Of a stretch of DNA of 64,000 bases, positions 13,096 to 22,784 are shown piece by piece (the stretch's first letter is position 1; each line of letters begins with the position of its first letter). The stretch comes from Choanephora cucurbitarum (lineage: Eukaryota; Mucoromycota; Mucoromycetes; Mucorales; Choanephoraceae): the NCBI GenBank assembly GCA_025331435.1, contig JAIWNI010000039.1, forward strand, positions 186,001 through 250,000. Direction: 5' to 3'. A model generated the notes under the pieces. It was not told the DNA's origin and made no database searches. It worked only from the letters and a program-made list of their open reading frames with translations. The translations under genes were made by a program, and so were the position numbers.

Positions 13096-14902
13096 TTCGA
13101 TGAAATAAAAGGAAAGGATAACTAATTCAGAAATAAAGTAGACTATAAAGGGTATACGTGTTAAACAAACAAAAGCGGTTTAATTGATCAAGAGAAAACA
13201 GATGGAAGGTAGAGAGAACAGTTTATTATAATTTATACAAAACCTTTGATTGAAGTTTGTGCTACCTCAATGTCCATTTAAGTATATAAAAACATTGACT
13301 TAAAGAAGAAAACGCCTCCTCAATACACACGATGAAAATAGCAATACATTGTATTTTGCTTGGTTTCGATAGATTGCTTGCATGATACTATGTGCTCAGT
13401 ATATTTTTTTATGAATTACATAGACAGTACATATTGCAATTGTAATAATGAAACTAGTAGCCTTGACGAATGAAAATTATTTATGCATGCATCTTCGCAT
13501 TTCTCTTAAATGCGCCGACATGTTGCTTGCAATCTTGGTTAGTGCTACATATACTCGGGCAGCCCTTTCCGTCCCTCTCAATATTTTTTGCCTTGATCAT
13601 GCATGTATTTGATTGTGTTAGCGTTTGTATCCAAAAGCCATTTTTTGATGTTCCAAAGTTTGCTTTCAGCTATATCACATTTACTAAACATTGTAGGAAC
13701 AGAGCCCAATAATCTACTCTGAAGTCGACAAATAGTAACTGTACACAAAACTATGTATCACTTGAGCTTTGATATCAAATACAAACAAACCATTACACTA
13801 TCAGACCTTGATGATTGAATGACAACAGGAATGACTTTTGCTCGAAACAAGCAAATGTGACTTGATATGTCTGATAGATTATATGTTATCGTCTGTAAAA
13901 GCCTGTTAATTGACATGTAAGTTGAGTCGCTTGATAGCGAGTTTTCTCTCCTTTATATTCCAATCATTCTTATTACATAACTATTTGTTTGTCGTATCCA
14001 AGGCGCGCTTGTGCTAAATTGCTGTTTTTTCCCATGATTTTCATAATAATGTTTTTTCTCAATAAACTCATGAATTCAGTCCGAAAAAAACAAGGGCAAG
14101 CCTCAACTAAAAGCACGCTAAATTTGGCGTGAAAGAAATCAGATGTAAATTAAACAAAGATTAAAAAGAGAGATAGACCCAAAACCAGTAAAATAAAAAT
14201 ATTTCTTGCTGTCGGAATTGCAATCAATTGCGTGGGTTACATCCGGAAAGTTGCTTGTCTTCCTTTTTTTGTTTTAGTATGACGAGATTTGTTCCATTGA
14301 AGTGACTCAATTACAACCGATGCTCGCGTGGTAGCTCCTTGTCATTGTATAGAACTAAAATGTCAAATCAATGCTTTGCAAGAGGAACTTCGTATATCTC
14401 TATCTATAAGGCGCTTTCCGACCATAATAAATACCCATAAATGTATTATCAAAGCCAAATAGATAATGGACTCTGTCCTTCATACTCGATAGAGAAAAAG
14501 AAACCACTTGGTTTGTATGCTGCTTTAATCGCCTCTCGATCAAAGACACTTCTCAGCGGTTAAACATAGCCTCACCGAAAGATGTTATAGTGTGCCTAAG
14601 AACATTGTATTGAAGCGGAACAGTTGTTCCTTAAGCACTAGTAGAATACTTTTTGTCTGCATCACTCTGTCGGATAAAGAAACTTTACAATACTATTTAA
14701 AATATTTTCCTTCGAATCAAGAACAGGGTATCAATGGGCATGAAAAGTGACAATTCTTCTTTTTTTTTTGATGAAAAGACCACAACAATAATACTTCGTT
14801 TTTATTGCTCCTTTACATTTCAATGATTGTTTTAACACTATACAAATAGATGGTATCTATCAAAGTTACAGTTGAGAGCTCAAAATTTCTCGGCTATAAA
14901 AG
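13096..14902. other. Intergenic: Sel1 gene promoter side and ayr1 3' flank
   Basis: This is 1.8 kb of AT-rich sequence between two minus-strand genes. I found no supported gene, RNA or repeat in it. The first 200 bases next to 13095 are probably the Sel1 leader and promoter. Confidence 0.5.
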
Positions 14903-16271
14903 TTAGTCTTGCTTTGCACGCTCAAGCAAAGCTAAACCAAACTTGTTTGACAAGATCCAATCGGCTACAAAGGATGGGAGGTAATAAAAGACTACAAAAA
15001 GGAACGATAAGTGGCCGTATGTCACATAGTTAGGGGTACTCTTTTGGAGTGTTTTTTTAACAATATGAGATGCGAATACATCAGTAGGTGTAGATGAGGG
15101 CCCTTTTTTTTAAGAAAATGTCAGTACATTACTGTGTTTGTTCTCAAAGCCATACCTTGAGATGAATTAGCACGACCATGAATGAACTTGGCAACAGGCT
15201 TATAAATAGAGTCTGGTGCACAATTAGTTAAATTGCATTAGAGTGAAACTTAATGTCATACCTTCAGGAACATGGGTTGTCTTACTTCCATTATTACCAA
15301 TATTGGAAGTAATAGCACCTATAATAAATATTGTCTTGGTCTTTTTTTTTTCTTCTTGAGTCTTTTTCGGTTATTGCTTACCTGGTGCAACAACAACAAC
15401 TTGGACGCCAAATGGGCTCAATTCCATTCGTAGAGCATCAGACAATGAATGGACAGCAGCCTTTGACATTGCATAGATACCTAAATTGATCTCAAATCAC
15501 TACATGAGGGTAAACAGTAATTGCATCTGTCAGATACTTTACCTGCCCATGGTGTGGATCTATATCCTACGACAGAGCCTATGTTGACAATCTTGCCTTG
15601 TCTTCTTTCAGCCATGTGCCTGCCTACAGCTTTACACATAGCTAGTGTACCATATATATTAGTGTTAACACATTGCTCAACAACAGCCATATCTATGTCT
15701 AATAAGGCTCCATAAGCGCTACATAGCAAAAACAATGTTAGCCCCAAAATAACAGTATAAAAAAAACAATAAAGAGCCATTACGGTGCACCAGCATTGTT
15801 GACGAGAATATCTAAATACAAAATTGAGTCTTTTTTTTTTTTGAAAGAGCAGTTATGTAATAATACCTATGTGTTCATATTTGTCGATTACTTTCTGAGT
15901 AAATACGGATGAGTCATCAAGAAAAAAATAAAAACATGCTTTATGTTACCTTTACGAGTGAATCAATGGAGCTTTTGTCAGTTATATCCAGCACCTCTTT
16001 ATCACATCCAAAAGCTAATTTTAATTTGTGTTGCAACAAATTTAGAAAAGACACTTTGAGAACAATTCTTGCCTTGTACCTTCAAGCCCATCCAAGGCCT
16101 CCAACCGACGTGCAGTCGCAATAACATGATTTCCCTGTTGAGCAAATTGTTTGGCAAGGGAATAACCTATATTGGGATTGTTAGTTTTGAATGTGAAGCC
16201 ACATTATTGAGGTCTATATTACCGATGCCGCCTTGAGAACAGCCTGTTACAAGAACAACTTTTTCTACCAT
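14903..16271 (-). CDS. ayr1: Short-chain dehydrogenase, Ayr1-like 1-acyl-DHAP reductase
   Basis: Ten small exons join in frame to 281 residues: 16223-16271, 16080-16166, 15950-16014, 15867-15894, 15784-15811, 15543-15718, 15382-15480, 15262-15318, 15156-15212 and 14903-15102. Classical SDR marks are present: the cofactor loop TGCSQGGIG near residue 9, NNAG, a catalytic Ser in IGSVVGY and the YAMSK dyad. The segments VEQCVNTNIYGTLAMCK and AVHSLSDALRMELSPFGVQV match the Ayr1 family, which reduces 1-acyl-dihydroxyacetone phosphate with NADPH at the ER and lipid droplets. A hydrophobic stretch near the end (LSFLFVVFYYLPSF) fits membrane or droplet association. The last intron uses an A-run acceptor (AAAAAAAAG). 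The substrate is inferred from family; a related lipid or steroid SDR is possible. Confidence 0.88.
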
Positions 16272-16512
16272 GATTTTTAAGGATAGGATGGAGAAAGAGA
16301 AAAAATTAAATACGCGATTTCAAAAAAAAGTATGTAAACTAGTACAAGATAGTTTGTACATGCGTAAATATTTATAATTGTTTATTAATGTATACTATTA
16401 TGTAAGGAGGAAACAAAGATAAGGAGAGTGATAATAAAATAATGCTGGTATGTATGATGGTATTAGAGTAGGCTGTACAGAATGGTTGAGTAAAGATGAT
16501 GAGGTGTTTTTT

Positions 16513-16809
16513 TTAGCAAAGTATGCTATTATGTGTCGTTTTGACAACCGTATTTCTATCGTTTTGATGTCGATGACCACAAGTACTAGCACTGTCCTCT
16601 TCTAATGCGGGAAACGAGACATAGGTTTTTTCAAAAGGGCTTGTTGATTCGTTTGAGGTATTGCTACTATATATGCTGCTGTTGTCAACTTGCCTCTTTT
16701 GTTCTCTCTGCTGATGTTGTCTTGAATTGGGCATTACGAATAGCAAGATTTGCTTCATAAATGTAGGCCTCGTATTGTTGTGGTGTCGTTTTCGTGTTGG
16801 ACCAGCCAT
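16513..16809 (-). CDS. Hypothetical small basic protein
   Basis: An open frame of 98 codons starts MAGPTRKRHHNN right after a pyrimidine-rich leader typical of fungal genes (runs of CTTTTC and TTTCTTCTCC, then TCGATAAATG). The N-terminus is very basic. The middle is Ser/Asn/Gln-rich and the end contains STCGHRH. No domain is recognised. An overlapping frame in the same region also reads plausibly (PQQYEAYIYEANLAIRN), so a missed intron or different start is possible. The leader supports a transcript; the protein itself is uncertain. Confidence 0.4.
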   Translation of the reverse strand: MAGPTRKRHHNNTRPTFMKQILLFVMPNSRQHQQREQKRQVDNSSIYSSNTSNESTSPFEKTYVSFPALEEDSASTCGHRHQNDRNTVVKTTHNSILC

Positions 16810-17966
16810 TTATCGAAAGGAAAAGCGTGTAACGAAAGAATATTGAAGAGATGGAGAAGAAAAAAGAAAAGGCCGTCATTTTTATTTTTATCTTTTATTT
16901 TCAGTATTGACTTTTGTGATTTTGAAAAAAAAAAAATGAACAGCCGAAATCAAAAACACCTGTTCCTTCAATTAAAGACAGTCAGTTGGTAAAAGCTGAC
17001 TAAAGTTAGTGACGTTAAGCAACCAGACTATTGAGACATGGTCTCTTCTTCTTTCAATTAGGTCACTAGAGATCACAGTAACTTTGCAGCTTAAAAGCGT
17101 AATAGAAATTAACTCGATCAAAGGCCCATGATAAATTGATACATGTTTAGAGCTAATCAGCACGGTTTGAAAGCCTATAGGTTCGAAAAGGAGGGTTTAA
17201 TTAAATAACAACTTCATAGAGTCTGTTTATGAAAAAATCAGTTGGTTCATTTGCAAAGTTAACGACTGGTTTGGCACATTACACATCTGAGACAATTAGT
17301 TCTTTTTTTTTTTGAAATCTAGCTTCTCCCTCCCTCTTTTGCTTCGTATAGATACTGATCGATGTCAAAATCAAGTTTAAAGATAATACCAAATTAGGAA
17401 CCACACTCAAAAAGTACAGAGATCATCTAGGGTTTCTTGATTTCTATAGCGTATTTATCTATGAATTTACATAGGACGTTTTCAAGAAGTGCTATTTAAT
17501 TTCATCGACTAAAGTTTTTCGATCAAAGCCTATCATGAGTTTATTTTCATTCAATTTGAGAACAGGTGAGCCAAATATCACTTGCTCTATTAGTTCTTAC
17601 CTCTTCTCACTTTCTACGACACTCAGCAAAGGAGTAGAAAGAATATTCGAAAGAAAAACGGTCAAGCAGATCTATACATTTTGAAGTGCCAGTCTTTACT
17701 TTATATATGAATTGATTTACAGAAAGGAATCGGGTGAGTTAACTACACAAGTTCTTATCGTGCAAACTAAGTAACAGTATGTTGTTCGCCTCATAAAGCA
17801 TTAGCATTATATTTTAGTCTACACGTATAGGCGTTCATTTCTCATTGAATGCTTTCATCAAGATACTACTGATGCAGTTTTTAAGCTATCGTCAGGGTTC
17901 AGAGTTAAATATTTATTACTACAGTAATCAACTTTTTTTGAAAGAAAATGGGTATAGTAGTATGAA
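16810..17966. other. Intergenic spacer
   Basis: About 1.15 kb of AT-rich sequence contains the leader and promoter of the 16809 gene and the 3' flank of the 18437 gene. I see no gene, RNA or repeat that I can support. Confidence 0.5.
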
Positions 17967-18437
17967 TCACACAGGCTCAATTCTCTCTATAGAACCAGAA
18001 GGTAGTTGACTAAAAAGTTCATGAACCTCAGCTTGATCATTACAGTGCTGTATCAATGCGCTTTTGTCGTCTTCTGTCAACATTTTCAAAAGCTGTTGAA
18101 CATCACCTTGACAGAATTCAGCTGCCCATGCAATGTGAAAACCAAGGATGCGGCTTGCGTAGAGTTGCTTTGCGAGTAAAAGAAACTGGCTCAGTGATAA
18201 CTCGTCGTTGGCTTTGAACAAAAACACTTGAGAAGCATATACATTTCTCGAAAGTGTTGACATAATGGTAGGTATGACATGATCGTGATCTTTTAGTAGA
18301 TCATCTGGAGAGGTTGTTGCTGCCATACTTAATAGCGACTGAAACCTTGACTCTTGAGTAAGACTTTCTTTTTTTGAGTGCTTTGGTGATGAGCAACTGT
18401 CGTTTGTAAAACATCCACTACATGACTGACAACTCAT
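17967..18437 (-). CDS. Hypothetical protein with Cys-rich N-terminus
   Basis: A single open frame of 156 residues opens with MSCQSCSGCFTNDSCSS, which has four cysteines in its first 15 residues. Such a cluster could be palmitoylated or bind metal. The rest is predicted by eye to be mostly alpha-helical and acidic/leucine-rich (for example DELSLSQFLLLAKQLYASRILGF and QQLLKMLTEDDKSALIQHC). I do not recognise a family. No signal peptide or membrane span is evident. The codon texture resembles neighbouring genes, and a short AT-rich leader precedes the ATG. It is likely a real lineage-specific gene of unknown function. Confidence 0.6.
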   Translation of the reverse strand: MSCQSCSGCFTNDSCSSPKHSKKESLTQESRFQSLLSMAATTSPDDLLKDHDHVIPTIMSTLSRNVYASQVFLFKANDELSLSQFLLLAKQLYASRILGFHIAWAAEFCQGDVQQLLKMLTEDDKSALIQHCNDQAEVHELFSQLPSGSIERIEPV

Positions 18438-19168
18438 TTTGTAGAAAGAAAAAATATGTATTAAGAAATAGCACTTTGAAACATATTCTCAAATGATTGA
18501 CCCGGAACCCTGCTTATTTCTGCTGCTCTACTACTTATAGGCTCACAGGTTTAAGTGGCAATTTTCTTCCTCTGCTAACTCTGCTGGCCATGTTATAACA
18601 AAACTACGCGTAAGACCAAGTCCCTTCGAGTCGAACGTACGGTGCGATTCTTCGCAACAAGACACCCAAATCTTTTACTAACTACCATGAGCACTGTCCA
18701 AACGAAAAGAAAGGCAGCTACCTTTGTCTGTATTTTCGAATAGGATCCATACTTGCTATAAAAACAATAGTTAATTATTACACTTTAGAAAAACTAAAAG
18801 AATTGCTTCACATAATTGTTTATTTTACATGGAAATCGAACTTTGATATTAACCACATCTTTTAAAAAGAAATAGGATTCCCTATAATACAAAGAGCCTG
18901 TTCATTTGCTGACACTTATTTTTCTCTTTCTTGTTCATTTATTAGCTGTCTTGTTAAAGAAGCTGGGACTAACTGTGGCTTCAGAGCATCCATAACATAC
19001 ACCTTTCTCCTTCCACTGCCTATAAAAAGTTTGTTACTCTGAGTTTTGTGCAAGAACAATGTATCTGCTTTCAGCTTTCTTTTATTTTTCTTTTGTCTTT
19101 GTGATTGCTGAAAAACCCTTAATTCTCCAACGATACACACAACAAAAAATACTTAAAAGAAGATCATA
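18438..19168. other. Spacer containing a possible extra 3' exon of the next gene
   Basis: This interval is mostly AT-rich. On the minus strand, 18916-19022 can be read as SGRRKVYVMDALKPQLVP..., ending INEQEREK, preceded by a good acceptor (CTTTTTATAG). It could be joined to a donor near 19202 in the 19897-19169 gene, giving an alternative C-terminus. It could equally be untranslated sequence. Confidence 0.35.
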
Positions 19169-19897
19169 CTATGCCATAGTCTGTCCTTCAACATCACTAC
19201 CATATGGTGTAACATCAAAGTCATATTCAGTAGTGCCTGTTTCAAGTTTAGTATTGGTCTTATAGATTTGCTGTTTTTTGCGATTGTAATCAGTGTGTCG
19301 AATGTATTGTACATCATTCATGCCATAATTTTTATCAGTAACATTGTCATTGCCATCGCCAATGTCATCATCCACAATTTCAACATTAGTAGGTTTACCC
19401 ACAGGCAAATGAATAGCTCGATCGGCCAAACTGCATAACTTTATGCAGTCTTCTTCAGAAATTTTCATACCTCGACGATGTTTGTACCCGTGCTGAGTCG
19501 GAAGTACTTGCTCTATTCGCCTTTTGACTTCTTCGGAATCTGTTACTGTGGGTGACCCAATAATGGTAACTATGCTTGATGCAAAGTGTAAGACACTTTC
19601 ATCTATGGTAGGGCTACCCAAGAACTGTGCGCATTCTGATGCGAGTTCATCGAATGCAAAACTCTCCATCCCATTAGGGGATTCAAAGGGTATAATGTGG
19701 GCAGTGGACACACGTCTCTTTTTGTGTGTAGAAGGTGATGTAGATGGGACAGTAGAGCTACTTTTTCGCAAAAGCTCGCATTAACTTATTAATTGAAATT
19801 TTGTGATTTGATGTAAATATTACTTTAGGTAATGGGCTAAAGATTCGTAATCAATGTCCACCTTTTCACCTGGTGCAGTTATCTCTGTTGCAAACAT
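19169..19897 (-). CDS. Hypothetical protein, two exons
   Basis: Exon 1 (19824-19897) starts MFATEITAPGEKVDIDYESLAHYL. Joined to exon 2 (19169-19760), it gives 221 residues. The intron is GT-AG with an A-rich acceptor (GCGAAAAAG). The frame that reads LNSSTVPSTSPSTHKKRRVS is the only one that keeps phase. A basic KKRR patch near residue 40 could be a nuclear signal. Helical segments follow (FDELASECAQFLGSP, SEEVKRRIEQVLP, EEDCIKLCSLADRAIHLP), then an acidic stretch IVDDDIGDGNDN. I do not recognise a family; a nuclear role is only a guess from the basic patch. An alternative last exon at about 18916-19022 would change the C-terminus after TPYG. Confidence 0.6.
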
Positions 19898-21137
19898 ATT
19901 TGACTTTATCTGGGAGAAAAAAAAGACTGAGAGAAAAGAAAAAACTGAATAATGATGTTGTCATGCTTGAATGGTTTGAGACACCGCTAATAATCATGCT
20001 TTCAAGTCTTGAGTCAATCTGATAATAATCCATACCATTTAGAGCAATCCTTATAAACTTTGTTTTTATAGTTGTCGATACAAGGGCAAAAGCGAAAGAA
20101 TGGGAGTGTCTTGTATGTATGTCTTCTTGAAACAGCTTTGGTTTGGGTATAATATAGAGTTTACAAATCCTTTCGAAAGAGAGATCTAGCTTCCTGTTTC
20201 AGAGAGTATAGCTGGAACCAATTGGACAAGTACACTAAAAAAAAATCACACATTTCAATGCTAATAGAAGTCCAGAAAACATCAAAACAATATCAAAGTA
20301 AAACAAAAAGATTGTGAGCGCCTCAAAAGCATAGCATCATCGCTTTTGTAAATATTTACTCGACATACAACTGGTTTTCTTCATTCAAGAAATATGCAAT
20401 TTGCTGCAATATTAGCTTCTTGATAGAGACATTAGCGAGCAATCAATCTTATAGTTAACTGAAATGTAGCTTCTTCTAAAGGCTCACTAAGGAGGAAAGT
20501 TCAATTATGCAAGATGTTCGATAGACGTTCTATTTTCTTTCTCGAACAGTAAAAAACAGAATTCTTTTAAACTATGTTTTGCAGCAATCACTCCAACTGA
20601 AGAAAAGTATTGCAGAGTTTGTGATACTTTTTTTTATGACAACTGTTCAGTTTGGTATCGAAAGGAAGTGCAGTAGCTTGAGAGCTCTCATTACATTTAA
20701 TATATACTTTCTCTTCATTAGAGAAATTATATCGACGATATACTTAATATAAGGGAAGTTCTATTGAGAAACGCGTAAAGAATGCTCTCAGTTGTAGGCT
20801 GTCAAATGCAAACATTGTAGTTTGTAATTCTATGAACAACTTGAGCGTCTTAAACAAGAAGGCTTGTCTAAGCCTACAGAAGGGGGCTTCAACCTGTTGA
20901 AATCGAAGCGCACTTTAGTTGGTCAAGTGATTTGATGAATGAGTTTATTCATTGACACGTTTGTTTTTTATATCGCTTTGAGCCGTCCTATGGCTTAGTT
21001 TAATAAGCAAGTTTGAATCATTAATGCTAGCCTTGAATAAGAGCTACACGAGTAGCAGATTCGGGAGCAATATCTCTACAGATATTTACATTTAAACATA
21101 CAAATACAATCATAAGACAAAACAAGTAAAAAATTAA
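19898..21137. other. Intergenic spacer left of the foldback element
   Basis: This holds the promoter side of the 19897 gene and AT-rich sequence up to the foldback element. I see no supported gene or RNA. Confidence 0.5.
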
Positions 21138-21429
21138 ACATCACCACCCCGGTTACCTTATTTAGTAATTTCCATCACCACCTCAAATGTCGATTTTGAG
21201 CATTTTTTCAAATGTACCAGGCAAAGAAAAAAATTTGGCTTTTTTTTACAACTCATCACCACCTCCAAGTTGATTTCCTATGAATCGAAAAAAAAAAGTT
21301 TTTGTTTTTTCTCTAAGTCTTTGGGCCATCACCTTCTCATCCATTTTCAACTTTTTTTTTTTGCATTTTCTTCTTCTAAGTCCTTAGATATGTTCCATTT
21401 CTGTGTGCTTTTCTTAGACTGTTCTTCGT
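21133..21429 (+). repeat. Foldback element, left arm
   Basis: This is the inverted copy of 21726-22022. The match runs through GTTCTTCGT and stops at a one-base indel followed by divergence. An apparent open frame inside it exists in both arms and is a by-product of the palindrome. Confidence 0.9.
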
Positions 21430-22017
21430 CTATTTCCGATATATATTCATTTTAGAACAAATGCTTAAAAAATGCCTTAAAAATGTTTTTATTCGAACTT
21501 TTCGAAAGTGGCAAATTAAACTTCTCATCTTGAAAATGCAGATTTAGTTAAGCGCCTCTATTTATGAAATCCACATACATGGAATAATTATGTTCCAAGC
21601 ACTGAAAAGGTTGAAATATATTAAGAGGAATACTCATGGATTTTTTTTTACAAAGTTCAAATGATCTTAAAATTTCAAATTGGGAATATAGAAAGAAAAG
21701 TCAACTTTTTCAAAAGGCACATAGAACGAAGAACAGTCTAAGAAAAGCACACAGAAATGGAACATATCTAAGGACTTAGAAGAAGAAAATGCAAAAAAAA
21801 AAAGTTGAAAATGGATGAGAAGGTGATGGCCCAAAGACTTAGAGAAAAAACAAAAACTTTTTTTTTTCGATTCATAGGAAATCAACTTGGAGGTGGTGAT
21901 GAGTTGTAAAAAAAAGCCAAATTTTTTTCTTTGCCTGGTACATTTGAAAAAATGCTCAAAATCGACATTTGAGGTGGTGATGGAAATTACTAAATAAGGT
22001 AACCGGGGTGGTGATGT
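21138..22017. mobile_element. Foldback (long-TIR) MITE-like element
   Basis: An 880-base element has ends ACATCACC...GGTGATGT, flanked on both sides by TTAA (21134-21137 and 22018-22021). It could therefore have a TTAA or TA target duplication. The two arms are inverted copies of about 297 bases each, around a unique 296-base centre. The arms look essentially identical, including homopolymer lengths, so the insertion or last gene-conversion event is recent. The motif CATCACC recurs four times per arm (21139, 21173, 21254 and 21327 in the left arm), as expected for repeated transposase-binding sites. There is no transposase, so the element would be non-autonomous. The superfamily is not assigned: TTAA suggests piggyBac-like mobilisation, but that is inference. 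Confidence 0.8.
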
Positions 22018-22022
22018 TTAAT
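21726..22022 (-). repeat. Foldback element, right arm
   Basis: This is the reverse complement of 21133-21429, with no difference seen at the positions I compared. It carries the four CATCACC motifs in mirror order. Confidence 0.9.
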
Positions 22023-22784
22023 GACTCTCCAAAACAATTTACTGGCGATCCAAAAGCAAAACTGACAATAAAAGTTGTTATCTTTGATAATTTTAATGTT
22101 GTTTGATATCTTTGAATATTCTACAAAATTTCTACATGCGTCTCAAACCAAGCTAGAAAACTAAGCATCATCAAGATAAGGATGAGGGTACCTTCCATCC
22201 TAACTCCCTATGTTTAATATCTTCTAGCCCTGATTGATAATTCACAAAAACAAACAAACATAGTTTGAGGCTAGTCTGTCTAATGGTTCTGTATACAAAC
22301 CAAAACGCTGCTGGTACAGTAGTTGTTCGGTTTAAAAATGTTTGATTTAGGAGCATACTCGATATAAGAGTGTGTTTCTCAAGAATTTAAACACTCTTAA
22401 ATAAAGTGGCTAATGTACCTTTGGATAGTAGTAAACTTGTTTCTCAACTGTATATATTCTACTATTTAGGATGGGAGTTTAAAAAGTCTATCTATCAATG
22501 ATAGCACTGAAAGCACCATATAAATTATTCTGTTTCTCATGGCTAAAGAGAAGCTTGTAACCAATATACAAATAACAAATCATTTTAGTGCTTACCAAAA
22601 AAAAAGACTTATGCATCCTTAAGTTTGACTCAAGAGTACTTTGCGCACTGTCTCAATTTTAATAGACTATTGTCTAAAATAGGTAGTCTGTCGCCTCAAT
22701 CTGAGTTAATAAATCCTTTTAATGCTGCTGACTTTTTTCCAACTTTTTTTCATTTTTGTTCTTCCTACTGTTTACAAAGTAGTT
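22023..22784. other. vps13 upstream region
   Basis: This AT-rich stretch lies between the foldback element and the VPS13 start. The last 100 bases contain a T-rich, pyrimidine-rich leader (ACTTTTTTTCATTTTTGTTCTTCC) typical of transcription starts in this genome. No other feature is seen. Confidence 0.5.

Noticed and set aside
16685..16879. Overlapping frame containing PQQYEAYIYEANLAIRN
   Set aside because: It has its start inside the pyrimidine-rich leader and an early stop. The frame beginning MAGPTRK has the better start context, though neither is proven.
21270..21885. Two near-identical open frames on opposite strands
   Set aside because: They are the same sequence seen in the two arms of the foldback element. 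They have low-complexity Phe/Ser/Lys content and no homology.
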